Positions 1 through 11,890 of a stretch of 64,000 nt of DNA are shown one piece after another. Both the position numbers and the translations under genes were made by a program. Origin of the DNA: Azorinus chamasolen (taxonomy: Eukaryota > Mollusca > Bivalvia > Cardiida > Solecurtidae). The notes beneath the pieces were generated by a model, which was not told the origin of the DNA, did no database searches, and saw only the letters and a program-made list of their open reading frames with translations. The DNA is taken from NCBI GenBank assembly GCA_963576725.1, contig OY755240.1:97684316-97748315 (forward strand). The letters are read 5' to 3'. Numbering within the stretch: the stretch's first letter is position 1; each line of letters opens with the position of its first letter.

Positions 1-103
1 GTGATTGGGGGGTTAAAAAGAGGAAGTTGCACATACGAAAAAGTGCATTAAGCTACCACCTGCCGTACAGAAACATAATTAGCCATCTTTTGGATGGTCT
101 CTT
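1..103. mobile_element. Family A MITE, truncated right arm
   Basis: The segment carries the right half of a family A element: GCATTAAGCTACCACCTGC at about 45-62, then a shell ending in TCTTAAGACAGGTTCT. The left half lies before the window or is lost. The final AGACAGGTTCT runs straight into the 30-bp satellite, so the satellite unit looks like an amplified element end. Confidence 0.75.
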
Positions 104-1380
104 AAGACAGGTTCTTATGTAAACCAGTGCATTAGAACAGGTTCTTATGTTTACCCGTGCATTAGAACAGGTTCTTATGTATACCCGTGCATTAGAACAG
201 GTTCTGTTGTATACCAGTGCATTAGAACAGGTTCTTATGTATACCCGTGCATTAGAACAGGTTCTTATGTATACCCGTGCATTAGAACAGGTTCTTATGT
301 ATACCAGTGCATTAGAACAGGTTCTTATGTTTACCCGTGCATTAGAACAGGTTCTTATGTATACCAGTGCATTAGAACAGGTTCTTATGTTTACCCGTGC
401 ATTAGAACAGGTTCTTATGTATACCAGTGCATTAGAACAGGTTCTTATGTTTACCCGTGCATTAGAACAGGTTCTTATGTATACCAGTGCATTAGAACAG
501 GTTCTTATGTTTACCCGTGCATTAGAACAGGTTCTTATGTATACCAGTGCACTAGAACAGGTTCTTATGTTTACCCGTGCATTAGAACAGGTTCTTATGT
601 ATACCCGTGCATTAGAACAGGTTCTTATGTATACCAGTGCATTAGAACAGGTTCTTATGTTTACCAGTGCATTAGAACAGGTTCTTATGTATACCCGTGC
701 ATTAGAACAGGTTCTTATGTTTACCAGTGCATTAGAACAGGTTCTTATGTTTACCCGTGCATTAGAACAGGTTCTTATGTAAACCAGTGCATTAGAACAG
801 GTTCTTATGTTTACCCGTGCATTAGAACAGGTTCTTATGTTTACCAGTGCATTAGAACAGGTTCTTATGTATACCCGTGCATTAGAACAGGTTCTTATGT
901 ATACCAGTGCATTAGAACAGGTTCTTATGTTTACCCGTGCATTAGAACAGGTTCTTATGTATACCAGTGCACTAGAACAGGTTCTTATGTTTACCCGTGC
1001 ATTAGAACAGGTTCTTATGTATACCCGTGCATTAGAACAGGTTCTTATGTTTACCAGTGCATTAGAACAGGTTCTTATGTATACCAGTGCATTAGAACAG
1101 GTTCTGTTGTATACCCGTGCACTAAAACAGGTTATGTTGTATACCCGTGCATTAGAACAGGTTCTTATGTAAACCAGTGCATTAGAACAGGTTCTGTTGT
1201 ATACCCGTGCACTAAAACAGGTTATGTTGTATACCCGTGCATTAGAACAGGTTCTGTTGTATACCCGTGCATTAGAACAGGTTCTTATGTATACCCGTGC
1301 ATTAGAACAGGTTCTTATGTATACCCGTGCATTAGAACAGGTTCTTATGTATACCAGTGCACTAGAACAGGTTCTTATGT
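104..1380. repeat. 30-bp satellite array, about 42 copies
   Basis: A 30-bp unit with core ATTAGAACAGGTTCTTATG repeats about 42 times in register. Units alternate between two variants (ATACCAGTG and TTACCCGTG) around 300-560, giving a 60-bp higher-order dimer. A 90-bp block at 1105-1194 is repeated at 1195-1284. Because 30 is divisible by 3 the array is open in several frames on both strands; these are not genes. Confidence 0.97.
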
Positions 1381-2114
1381 CTGTTTTAAAGCCACTCATA
1401 TATAAGCCGTGTTCTGGGAAAAGAATATTTGTGCATTGCAAACAGTGTAGATCCAGTTCAGATATTATGTCTGTGCTAAGGTATCTAAGTTTTATTGAAT
1501 AATAGATTCTGATGAGTGATTAATAGTATGTTGTGTCTGGCCTGTGTCTACGCTGTAATACATTAAGACCCTGTTCCCAGAGAGTGTCTCAAATAATTAA
1601 ATACGGGTGGTGACTTTAATTGGCAAAATGTCCATTCCTTATCACAGTAGTAATCAACATGGATTCTTATGAGTCGCCGATCTGAAAGTTTGGGTAAATG
1701 AGTTAGTGAGTGAATGAGTGAGTGAATGAGTGAGTGTGATAGTGAGAGAAGAGAGAAAGAGAGAGGAGGGTACATAAATGCAGTCAATGTGGTGTTTTAT
1801 ACCGACACGAATATTAAAGAATGCAGTATTTTGGAGATTAATTTAATCCTGTACTTGATAATCCGTCGTTTAAACGACTTTGCAAACCTAGTAGACCCAA
1901 TGCCCAATTAAGACAGTTCACAAGAGCTCACAAGAGCTGTCTACATTGTAATTATAGTCTGATCGTTTTGCTAATAGTTTATAAATAGTTGCCGTTTGCC
2001 ATAGCAGGTAAATGCTGTATTTAATACGTTTAATGCAAGCCAGAACAAACTTACAAATGTCTGTATTCATAGTGGGCGTGGTCTCGCATTAATATTCACC
2101 CAGTAAATGGCTTA
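1381..2114. other. Non-coding gap with short simple repeat
   Basis: No gene is seen. A fragment GCAAACAGTGTAGATCCAG at about 1438-1456 matches the left core of family D/E elements. A GAGTGAAT-type simple repeat lies at about 1697-1740. The rest shows no recognisable element. Confidence 0.5.
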
Positions 2115-2340
2115 TAACCCTTTACTCGATATAAACGCATTTACACGCTTTTGCAAACAGAGATTACCAAGATCAGCAGGCTCCTGCAGGAGCCATTTGA
2201 TTCGGGTCGGTTCTGTTTGCTTATGAAATAATATAGTTCTGACTTTATATTTCTGAAAACCCTTGTCCACGATGGTATTATAAAAAAAAGATCTTATTAA
2301 TATTCATGATATCATATTTTTTACATGAAAATATTAGGCA
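2115..2340. mobile_element. Family B MITE (TTAA, piggyBac-like), degenerate
   Basis: The left end TAACCCTTTACTC is followed by a palindromic core at 2153-2220 that starts GCAAACAG and ends CTGTTTGC, with apex GGCTCCTGCAGGAGCC. The right part contains TATTCATGATATCA but lacks a clear terminal GGGTTAA. Confidence 0.8.
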
Positions 2341-2583
2341 CATGGTCAACACGACGTAATTGGAGCATGTTATTTGGAACAGTACTACTTTACTCTCCCT
2401 AGGTACAATATGACTAATTACATATGAGGGTCACTGTGGTTCGACACTGACCACTTGTGGTCAGTCTTGTGGTCATAAGGTAATTATCGGCAAGCTGGCG
2501 TCAGTGGTTGGTAAATGAGCCAAGAACCTGACTAGATTGTAACTCTCCTTTCGAAATATCGCATAGAAAGTGCAATAAAACTA

Positions 2584-2789
2584 CAGTAGGTTATATCTTA
2601 AGCGATCACTGTCTGACTACGCATTGGTGTTTTTCAATGCAAGTGGTTGCTTAATGCAGGACGAAAGTGATGCAGAAAGCTCCTGTAGGAGCTTTCTGCA
2701 TCACTTTCGTCTTGCATTAAGCTACCGCCTGTCTTTGAGACTCAGAATTAGATCTGTTTTCGGTGGTCATTTTTGAGGGTTTTTTACTG
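2584..2789. mobile_element. Family A MITE (TA flanks), complete
   Basis: The element starts CAGTAGG after TA and ends TTTTTACTG before TA. The internal palindrome at about 2641-2736 has long near-perfect arms and apex AGCTCCTGTAGGAGCT. The arms share a copy-specific G:C pair at 2669/2702. Confidence 0.9.
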
Positions 2790-3383
2790 TATATCGTTGT
2801 CGGGAAATATTACACGGTCACTTTGCCTTTTCACCAGGTTCTCATAATATTGACAGAAAAACTTTTCGCTGGGATTATTTTTGATATTTTACCGCGATAA
2901 AAATCGAGATAAGATCTGCGATTTTACAGTTTTCCATTGACAGTTTATACCTTGGGCGGTATTAGATTTAGCCGGCTGTACGATAAACTGTCCGAAAGGA
3001 AGCCACGTGGTTTCATTGGCGTCAGTCGACGATCTTTCCTGACGCCATCTTATTCACAGCTAAGCTCTAAAGGAAAAACACATTACTGTGCTTGTGTATT
3101 ATAAAACGGCTTTAATCTTTCGGAGATCATGTATTTCTAACTGGTGGTCACTGTGTCCTGTTGGTATTTTATCAGCTATAGCCAGACGAGCTGGCTTTTC
3201 CGGCGCGAAATCCAATTAAAATTCAGACGACCTTGCATTGATGAGCGAGAATGTTTCGTCTACTGGGGCAAATTGAAAGCCACCCGTGAGAGGTTTGGAC
3301 AAGCAAGATTGAAAAAGAATTTGAGTCACAATATAATCCTTAACATCATGAACAGTCACGTGAATGATACAAGCTTCTGAATA

Positions 3384-3592
3384 TTAACACATTCCCTCCT
3401 AGACTAATTTTAAACTCTACCTCTTTAAATAAGTCTACTGAAAAGGTGCATTTACTGGAAAGAAAAAAGAGAAAGTTTTAGAATTGTATACTTCTGAAAC
3501 CAATGTGGAGCAAATGTTCTATTTTTCACAACGGTTTCAAAAATTACTTTTACAGAGGCGATAAACGGCGTCAATAGGAGGGAACTGGTTAA
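3384..3592. mobile_element. Family C MITE (TTAA), complete
   Basis: It begins TTAACACATTCCCTC and ends GGAGGGAACTGGTTAA. Both ends match other C copies. The internal palindrome around GGAGCAAATGTTC is eroded. Confidence 0.85.
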
Positions 3593-3674
3593 TTAATTAA
3601 GTGAGATTTATTAAACAAGAGAAGTTTCTGTTGTGCAAAGGAAGATCGTGTAGAATTTGATCTCTCATACCATT

Positions 3675-3905
3675 TCACCCATTACTCCATCAATACGTCT
3701 TTTACATATTTACAGAGTAGACCCAGATCAGACGGCTCCTGTAAGATACATCTGATCAAGGTTCGCTGTGTTTTCTTATGGAACGAAATAATATAAATCT
3801 GATTCCAGTTTCTGGCCAAACATTTTTGTTTTCATATGCCATCATATATATTCAGTTGATAAATATTCATACACAGGGCAGATCATGATCAGACACTGTG
3901 TTAAG
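3675..3905. mobile_element. Family B MITE, partial
   Basis: Left end CACCCATTACTCCAT; core 3711-3776 with GTAGACCCAGATCAGACGG on the left arm; right part with AATATTCAT. The right terminus is not clear. Confidence 0.75.
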
Positions 3906-3919
3906 TTCCATCTAAAATA

Positions 3920-4120
3920 CAGTAAAACCTCTCTATAACGACCACTAAATTATGTTAATTAGTTGGTATTTAGGGCAGGTGGCTCCTAATTAGTTGGCAT
4001 TTAGGGCAGGTGGCTCCTATAGGAGCGTTCTGTTTTACTTCCACCTTGCTTTAAGCAGCCACCTGTCTTAACACAAAACATTTGATGTAATTTAGTGGCC
4101 GTTATAGAGAGGTTTTACTG
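3920..4120. mobile_element. Family A MITE, CTCTATAACG shell, with duplicated left arm
   Basis: It has perfect termini CAGTAAAACCTCTCTATAAC and its inverse at 4101-4120, each flanked by TA. The left core segment TTAGTTGG...GGCAGGTGGCTCCT is duplicated in tandem before the apex GCTCCTATAGGAGC (4013-4026). Confidence 0.93.
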
Positions 4121-4149
4121 TATGTTCTAAACCATTCTGGACATTTTCT

Positions 4150-4387
4150 TATACTCTCATAGGCTAGTTTAGACCATACCTCTTTGAATAAATCTATCGA
4201 AAAGGAACATTTACTGCAGGAAAGGAACATTTACTGCAGGAAAGGAACATTTTAGAAGTGTGTAGTGTTGAAACCTTCGTGATAAATAGAGCATTTGTTC
4301 CTATGGAGCAAATGCTCTATCACAATGGTTTCAAAAAGTGACTTTTACAGAGGCGTCAAAATGCGTCAATATGAGGGAATGGGTTAA
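4150..4387. mobile_element. Family C MITE with internal 20-bp triplication
   Basis: The left end CTCTCATAGGC is truncated; the right end is GAGGGAATGGGTTAA. Inside, AAAGGAACATTTACTGCAGG occurs twice in tandem at 4201-4240 and starts a third time at 4241. The apex region reads TTCCTATGGAGC. Confidence 0.85.
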
Positions 4388-5825
4388 GCAATGACGTAAC
4401 TCATTTATATTTCAGTCTCAATTAATATTTCCTTCCCCGTAGTTATTCATAAAGACAAATAGGTTATTACAGAAATATGGCAATGTATTTGATTTAGGTA
4501 AACACTTGATGAGAATTGTTTTAAATGTTTAGTATTTTGCGAAGAATTAAGGATTAATATTTGTGGGAATCTGCAGCTTCTGTCTTCGAATACAAATAAT
4601 TATTTCGCAAATAAATTTTCATTTAGTCATGTGGACTTTCAATTAAGACACAGATATGATTAAAAATGCCACTGTTGCTGAAACAACACAGGGAAGATAT
4701 TAAATTTCCTGCAGTAGTTTTCGAAACTGATTCCCTTTTTCTGATTAAATATCGACTTACTAGACAAATGCCTCATCTTCGTTAAGCGTCCATATTTCTT
4801 CGTAAAATGATCGTATCTATTGCTGGAAAATAAACTGTCTAATTATAGCAACAAAAGCGCGTGGTGCTGTCCATAGCAACGGAGTTTTGTCTGGAGACTA
4901 CCATGAGAAAATGACAAGGTTGTGCACATGTGCGCCAGAAATGTCGATTACAGTCACAAAGACGGGTTTAAGTGACGTTTCTAACAATTAAAGAGTCTGT
5001 GCAACAGATTTTGCGTGCTCGAGTTGTTGATATGACGCCCCGGTAACGACAGTTTTTTATTGTGCCCCTAAAATCTGTCTAATGACCGTTAATTTCAATA
5101 TTCTGAATGCACACTACTGATAATAAACACCATATCACTAGATTAATTGGATGACACTCAATTCTGTGTTTGTCCAACTGGACAGTTGTATTCCGTTGTA
5201 GCCAGCAAATTATCTCCGACAAGACGTGCAAATTGGTGACAATGTCGCTTACCGTTTTTGTTCTTTTTGTGAAACGTTAACAGTGTCCAAAGAGGTTTCG
5301 TTCAAGAACTGGGTCATAACAATATCGTAGAATAATTTAAATTCCTACGGGTGGTGTTATTTAACTCTTTGCTCGTTATTTGTCAGCAAAATTTGAGCCG
5401 ATAGTATTTTTTCACCGCTGTAAAGGTTTGTATTCCAATTAACGGTCACTTATAGTGGGACACACTAGTGACGTCAGAACGCGTCTGTTGATCATGATCT
5501 GAACATAATGCAACTGTGTCTGAGAAGAGAATTCTGGCCCCGATGTTATTAATCTTCTGAGTCTTAGTTCCCAAGTATCTGATTCGTCAGAGTTTGAGCT
5601 AGCTCAGAGGCTTTAGAATGAATTCAGACTCTATGGGGACGTTCTATTAACTAAGATGTTGCTCTGGAACACGACGTATTGTCGGTTTCTGTATTGATTG
5701 CAAAACCAGTTGACATGCTGACCAAAGTGTTCTTCATTCGAAACTGTTATCTAACGTCGACGAAACCTTGCTTTCATTTCTTGTACAAAACAGAACGAAA
5801 TCAAACTAATCAAAATGTTCTGATT
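4388..5825. other. Unassigned non-coding DNA
   Basis: No coding region, RNA gene or recognisable element is seen in this 1.4-kb AT-rich stretch, apart from short motifs shared with the MITE ends. Confidence 0.5.
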
Positions 5826-5920
5826 CGGATGAGTCGCTGAGTTACTCGGCTTCTCGACTGGCTGAGTTACTCGGCTCCTCGGCTGGCTGAGTTACTCGGC
5901 TTCTCGGCTGGGCCCAAACT
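5826..5920. repeat. Family D core expanded as 25-bp triplet
   Basis: The GCTGAGTTACTCGGC part of a family D palindrome apex recurs at 5836, 5861 and 5886, a 25-bp period. It looks like a small tandem expansion of the D hairpin apex. Confidence 0.8.
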
Positions 5921-5962
5921 CCCTAGACACTGTAGAACTTGCCTGTAGTGACTATACAATGA

Positions 5963-6848
5963 ATAACTATGGGTATGTATCTGAGTATCACACATAGATA
6001 CAGTAACTGGGGTATCACACATAGATACAGTAACTGGGGTATCACACATAGATACAGTAACTGGGGTAACACACATAGATACAGTAACTGGGTATTACAC
6101 ATAGATACAGATACAGTAACTGGGTATCACACATAGATACAGTAACTGGGGTATCACACATAGATACAGTAACTGGGGTAACACACATATACAGTATCTG
6201 AGTATCACACATATATACAGTAACTGGGGTATCACACATAGATACAGTAACTGGGGTATCACACATAGATACAGTAACTGGGGTAACACACATAGATACA
6301 GTATCTGAGTATCGCACATAGATACAGTAACTGGGGTATCACACATAGATACAGTATCTGAGTATCACACATAGATACAGTAACTGGGGTATCACACACA
6401 GATACAGTAACTGGGGTATCACACATAGATACAGTAACTGGGGTATCACACATAGATACAGTAACTGGGGTTACTGGGGGTATCACACATAGATACAGTA
6501 ACTGGGGTATCACACATAGATACAGTAAGTGAGTATCACACACAGATAAAGTAACTGAGTAACACCCACATAGATACAGTATCTGAGTATCAAACATAGA
6601 TAAAGTAACTATGGGTATGTATCTGAGTATCACACATAGATACAGTAACTGAGTATTACACATAGATTCAGTAACTGAGTATCACACATAGATACTGTAT
6701 CTGAGTATCACACATAGATACAGTAACTATGGGTATGTATCTGAGTACCACGCATAGATACAATGAGTATCACACATCGATACAGTAACTATGGATATGT
6801 ATCTGAGTATCACACATAGATACAGTGAGTATCACACATAGATACAGT
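5963..6848. repeat. 27-bp minisatellite array, about 30 copies
   Basis: The unit ATAGATACAGTAACTGGGG plus TATCACAC is repeated with many length variants; a variant with GGGTATGTATCTGAG is interspersed, mainly near the two ends. Several antisense frames are open because the unit is a multiple of three. A family B left-end-like sequence follows directly. Confidence 0.95.
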
Positions 6849-7050
6849 GAAACATTGCTGAATCATTTACTTCGTAAATATTTATATAAGAAATCCTGAC
6901 TATTGGTTATATTATGTTTGTAATGGTATATGAACATAGAATTATTTTGACCATGGTCAGAAACCGTAGAATCAGTTCTGTATTATTTCATTAGCAAGCA
7001 GGGCAGACCCTGATCTGACAGCTTCTGTGATCCACTAATCGCTATACACT
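6849..7050. mobile_element. Family B MITE, left portion
   Basis: The sequence reads TCATTTACTTCGTAAATATT, then TAATGGTATATGAACA, then the left core arm GCAGGGCAGACCCTGATC. The right arm and terminus are missing or eroded. Confidence 0.7.
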
Positions 7051-7656
7051 GGCTTTATTGTATGAGATTTTTAGCTTTGGGAATGTTACATATAAAGTCC
7101 GAGATATTCCGAATATGGTGTTCTCGTTATTTCCCGACAGTTGTCGCTGTTCGTTAGTGAGAAGGAAATTAAATTCTTGAAATAAATTTGATTTATTTAT
7201 GAAGTTTGTTCTATTTTTTACCTGAAATATTTCAAAAGTTTCTGTAGTTAGCTATTTAACGAGCACACAATGACAATGTGGTTCTGTTTCATCTCCTTCG
7301 TTATTCCTTGATTTGCTTGAATAGTTTGCCGACTGTTTTAAAATACTTTCTCTGAAAATAATTCAATATAAAAATCCCAATTTTTAAGTAAGCTAAAAGA
7401 ATAGACGAGTGTATATTTCATTGTTACTTTCTATTTATTGGGTGTATTATATTCCTGGAAATGTTCTATTCGAAATAAAATTGACTGGATGAGGAGTAGC
7501 ATAAAGGTTAATGAATCACCTTCAACGACTAAATAGGATTTCATAACGCATGAAAGCGGATAAATCTTAACCCTTGTCTTGTCGTAAAACCTAATGTCGG
7601 CTAAATCTCCGAGTTGGAACTTTTTTTCATATTCGCGCAAGATTTTAAAAATCTAC
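7051..7656. other. Unassigned non-coding DNA
   Basis: AT-rich sequence without a supported gene or element. Confidence 0.45.
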
Positions 7657-7830
7657 TGACCAATGGTCAAACAGTGTAGATGGCGATGAGACGTCGAGTT
7701 AGTCTGTGTATCATCCTGGTCTGCACTGTAATCAGGGGTGATCTCTTAGTAGCCACTGGTAGCCAGGAGTTAACCATTTAAATGATGTCATTTGCCAACA
7801 GTTTAGACCCAGATAAGTGCTGACTCCTTA
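7657..7830. mobile_element. Family D fragment followed by family B-like fragment
   Basis: GTCAAACAGTGTAGATGGC and GATGAGACGTCGAG match the D core. GTTAACCATTTAAATGATG and TAGACCCAGATAAG from 7771 match a B left end and core. Both are degraded. Confidence 0.55.
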
Positions 7831-8619
7831 AAGATTTTTCCGATGAAGCCCTGCATTGTTTGTCAAACTTCTCTCGCAAAATATACCCTTCCATACAGAA
7901 TGGACTTGTCGTTTTAAACAGTTATGGACAATTTCTATTTGAAAATGCAGCATTCAAAGGGGTTAAATCACGCAGAGTTTTTCTTCCTGTGCATGTTGAG
8001 AGACGAGCGGCGTATCGTTATAATTGCGAAGATTTATTGTCAAAAAACACACTTCCTCCGTTTTTACGACATGTTTTCGGTTCGAAGTCGTTATCACGTG
8101 CTAGCTCGAGACTTTACGAGACCTGCGCCATGTTCCACGGTCGGGCATTCGGTGCGATGTCAATTTTGGGGTTCGTCGCCGCAAATCAAATTTCAAAAGA
8201 TCCATGTTTTTTATCCAATGTGTCTCTGTAACGGATTCGACTAGCGTCTCTGTATATCTATACGATTATTTACGTGTCTGCACCGTATGAAATCTTGTTA
8301 GAAAAGTAAAACTCACATGTTTCTGAATGGTAAATATCTCGCTCGCACGTCAACATACCAAGCACCCCGTGAAGTCTGACGTCAGAGCGTATGCCGTCTG
8401 CTTCAACATTGTCCGTAGCCGAAATGTTTAAAATCAGTACAGATTGGTCGTACTTAATTAATGTAACAGATTTGTTTTAAATTATGCTCTGGTTTGTTCG
8501 TCTGTTTGTCTACTTGCTTTTCTTTTAACTACATGTATCTAATATGTGTTCACCAAATCTTTAATCTTTGTCCTGAAATCGACGTATTACTTCAGAACTT
8601 AAAACTTCAAAACTGACCC
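7831..8619. other. Block with two overlapping open frames, coding status doubtful
   Basis: Two overlapping plus-strand frames (about 7860-8231, 123 residues, and 7924-8244, 106 residues) are open. Neither translation shows a domain, signal peptide or family resemblance I recognise, and the two frames overlap almost completely. An eroded exon or a chance open frame in slightly GC-richer DNA fits best. I assign no function. Confidence 0.35.
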
Positions 8620-8780
8620 GTTTACTTCGTGAAAATGTATACAAATATATAGGATTTAATGACATCGTCCGTATTACTTTGATGAAATGTTGACCGATTC
8701 GGTCCCATCAGCAAACCGAGCAGACCCTGATCAGACGACTTCTACACGTGACTCCTACAGGAGTCGTCTCAACGGGGTTT
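8620..8780. mobile_element. Family B MITE, partial
   Basis: The core arm AGCAAACCGAGCAGACCC leads to the apex GACTCCTACAGGAGTC at about 8749-8764. The right arm stops after GAGTCGTCTC. Confidence 0.7.
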
Positions 8781-8886
8781 CCTGTTAACGACGAATTGTT
8801 GAACTATTTGATGTTATATTCATGACGTCATTATTCCCTATATGAATATTCATGGTGTACACCTGGCTGCAGCCCAATGTTTACGC

Positions 8887-9150
8887 TTAACCTTTTACTC
8901 CATGAATATTTATGAAAGAAATAATGACGTCATGAATATTTATGAGCTGTAGTTTCATAACGGTATATGAACAAGGCATGTTTTACAGACAGAAACTTTA
9001 GAATGAGATATATTTTATTATATTTTACTATGACAGACATTTTAGAATGAGATATTTATTATTCATAAGCAAACAGAGCTGATCCTTATCGAACGGCTCT
9101 TACAAGTCTGATCTGGGTCTAATATGTTTACAAAGGCGTCAAACGACTCA
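8887..9150. mobile_element. Family B MITE
   Basis: It starts TTAACCTTTTACTCCATG, carries GACGTCATGAATATTTATGA, and has the core GCAAACAGAGCTGATCC. The right part is ACAAAGGCGTCAAACG. The final TTAA is not preserved. Confidence 0.8.
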
Positions 9151-9204
9151 ATCTATCATGTCAACGTGACATGATTTGCATATGCAAACAGTTCGGAATC
9201 AGGC

Positions 9205-10406
9205 AGGATACGCAGAGTATGTTAACCTTTAACAGATAGGATACGCAGAGTATTTAACCCTTAACAGATAGGATACGCAGAGTATGTTAACCCTTAGCAG
9301 ATATGATACGCAGAGTATTTTAACCCTTAGCAGATAGGATACGCAGAGTATTTTAACCCTTAGCAGATAGGATACGCAGAGTATGTTAACCCTTAACAGA
9401 TAGGATACGCAGAGTATCTAACCCTTAACAGATAGGATACGCAGAGTATTTTAACCCTTAATAGATAAGATACGCAGAGTATTTTAACCCTTAACAGATA
9501 GGATACGCAGAGTATTTTAACCCTTAGCAGATAGGATACGCAGAGTATTTTAACCCTTAACAGATAGGATACGCAGAGTATTTTAACCCTTAATTGATAG
9601 GATACGCAGAGTATTTTAACCCTTAATAGATAGGATACGCAGAGTATTTTAACCCTTAATAGATAGGATACGCAGAGTATTTTTAACCCTAAATAGATAG
9701 GATACGCAGAGTATTTTAACCCTTAATAGATAGGATACGCAGAGTATTTTAACCCTTAATAGATAGGATACGCAGAGTATTTTAACCCTTAATAGATAAG
9801 ATACGCAGAGTATTTTAACCCTTAACAGATAGGATACGCAGAGTATTTTAACCCTTAATAGATAGGATACGCAGAGTATTTTAACCCTTAATAGATAGGA
9901 TACGCAGAGTATTTTAACCCTAAACAGATAGGATACGCAGAGTATTTTAACCCTAAATAGATAGGATACGCAGAGTATTTTAACCCTTAATAGATAGGAT
10001 ACGCAGAGTATTTTAACCCTTAATAGATAGGATACGCAGAGTATTTAACCCTTAATAGATAGGATACGCAGAGTATTTTAACCCTTAATAGATAGGATAC
10101 GCAGAGTATTTTAACCCTTAACAGATAGGATACGCAGAGTATTTTAACCCTTAATAGATAGGATACGCAGAGTATTTTAACCCTTAATAGATAGGATACG
10201 CAGAGTATTTTAACCCTTAATAGATAGGATACGCAGAGTATTTTAACCCTTAACAGATAGGATACGCAGAGTATTTAACCCTAAATAGATAGGATACGCA
10301 GAGTATTTTAACCATTAACAGATAGGATACGCAGAGTATTTTAACCCTTAATAGATTGGATACGCAGAGTATTTTAACCCCTATCAGATATAATACGCAG
10401 AGTATT
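9205..10406. repeat. 33-bp satellite array, about 36 copies
   Basis: The unit AGGATACGCAGAGTATTTTA plus ACCCTTAATAGAT repeats about 36 times with mostly single-base variants. Each unit contains TTAACCCTTAA, matching the terminus of family B. The last unit is continuous with a complete B element at 10407. Confidence 0.97.
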
Positions 10407-10618
10407 TTAACCCTTTACTCCAGAAATATTCAAGTAAGAAATAATGGCAGCATGAATAGTATCTAGATTATTTTTATCATGGGGCATATACTAAGGATGT
10501 TTTAATCATGGCATAAACTGTAAATTCATAAATACATTATTTCAAAGCAAACTGAACAGACCCTGATCTGGATCTACACTGTTTGCAATGGCACAGGAAT
10601 GTGTTTGTATGGAGTTAA
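10407..10618. mobile_element. Family B MITE, TTAA to TTAA
   Basis: It begins TTAACCCTTTACTCC directly at the end of the 33-bp array and ends TATGGAGTTAA. The core has AGACCCTGATCTGGATC and a shortened right arm. Confidence 0.85.
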
Positions 10619-10797
10619 CACTAGGTCTATAGCTTCTTGAAAGCGAATCGCAAGTACAATTGCTACAACTTTGAGTTTAAACAGGTTTTTGTTTACCAGC
10701 AGACTCAGGGTCGTTGATTGAAATGTTTGCTCATTTGCTCATTTGCTCAATGACCACGTCGACATGTGTATGTATGTACAAATACATCTGTCTGATG

Positions 10798-11016
10798 TTA
10801 ACCCTTTGAGAGTGCATAGCGAGTATATTGGCATTACAAACAGTATAGACCCAGGTCAGAGGGGTCCTAAAGTAGTCCTCTCCTCAGGGTCTGCACAGTT
10901 TGTCATTCAAAACTCTCTAGTAGAGTATACCCTATCAAACTGAACATGTTCTATCGTTAATCCCTAATCCAAACCCTGACCATTCCACTTTGAAAAATGA
11001 CCACTCAAAAGGTTAA
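10798..11016. mobile_element. Family E MITE (TTAA), complete
   Basis: It begins TTAACCCTTTGAGAGTGC and ends CTCAAAAGGTTAA. The core TACAAACAGTATAGACCCAG has an apex-like GGGGTCCTAAAGTAGTCC. The segment TTTGTCATTCAAAAC is diagnostic and recurs at 49590 and 62855. Confidence 0.8.
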
Positions 11017-11483
11017 ATGTTCATAAAACAAACCAAAACAAAGAGTTCATTGGTCAATATGGTAACAAAAACACTCAACAGCAATAAAATGATAGCATTA
11101 ACACTGACAAACATCTATACCTGCGAGTTTTTGCTCATTTTCCAGAGATTGTACAAGAATCACTGTTCGTTTTATTTGGTGAATGATAATATTAACCATA
11201 AAGATGAGCCATAAACATCGAGAACATAAGACTCGCTTTTTTCTTTTTTTTTTCCTTTTTGGCACAATTCAACGAAAGTTGTGACCAGGCTTTGCCATAT
11301 AGGGAATCGTCTCTTCCAGAAGGTTCTAAAGCATGATCCTAAAGCATGGTCAAAACATAGTGTATCATTTCTTCGAGACGATTCTAAACCGTGATCACAA
11401 CATGCGGTTTGGTTGAGCAATGATGCATTCTATATTCTAAGTACTTTATCACTATTTTTAGTATATATTGCTCTGAATTGCTG

Positions 11484-11580
11484 TGTTATCCTTTTACCTG
11501 ATAAAAACGCATTCTGATGCATTTGCAAACGTACTAGATCCAGATCAGACGGCTCATATAGGATTCTGGTCTTCGTCTTG
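11484..11580. mobile_element. Family B left half
   Basis: TTATCCTTTTACCTGATA, then GCATTTGCAAACG and TAGATCCAGATCAGACGGC. The apex CTCATATAGGA follows and the right arm is replaced by unrelated sequence. Confidence 0.65.
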
Positions 11581-11769
11581 TAAAGAAAAAAAATGAATCG
11601 GTGTCTTTTTATAGTTCCGAACCGAATGTTTCTTACCAAAATGAAATTTAACTGAAGTACGGTAAAGATATCAGCGCCACCTAGGGTGTGTAAATTTATA
11701 GTAAAACCCATGTAAGCTTGATATAGTAGAATTTAGATTTTTGAGGCAGTAGAATTTAGATCTTTTTAG

Positions 11770-11865
11770 ACAGAAAGATACTTAATGCAGGATGAAGTCA
11801 CGCAGAAAGCTCCTTTAGGAGCATCCTGTATGATGTTCATCCTGCATCAAGCAGCCACCTGTCGG
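11770..11865. mobile_element. Family A hairpin core
   Basis: Core palindrome CTTAATGCAGGATGAAGTC ... CCTGCATCAAGCAGCCACC with apex AGCTCCTTTAGGAGC. The outer terminal repeats are eroded. Confidence 0.8.
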
Positions 11866-11890
11866 TTTTAGTGCTGATTTGAAAGTCCAG

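Noticed and set aside
53..1441. Long antisense frame of repeated RTCSNARVYI and sense frames of TRALEQVLMY
   Set aside because: They arise because the satellite unit is 30 bp, a multiple of three without stops. There is no start context, domain or non-repeat coding sequence.
5963..6848. Possible CRISPR-like array
   Set aside because: Repeats are head to tail with no unique spacers, the host is eukaryotic, and there are no cas genes.
7860..8244. Two overlapping open frames as a gene
   Set aside because: No recognisable domain, no splice-supported extension, and the two frames compete; left as an unassigned block.
9205..10406. Telomere-like repeats (TTAACCC, CCCTAA variants)
   Set aside because: The 33-bp unit only contains a short resemblance; there is no TTAGGG run, and the motif is the family B terminus.
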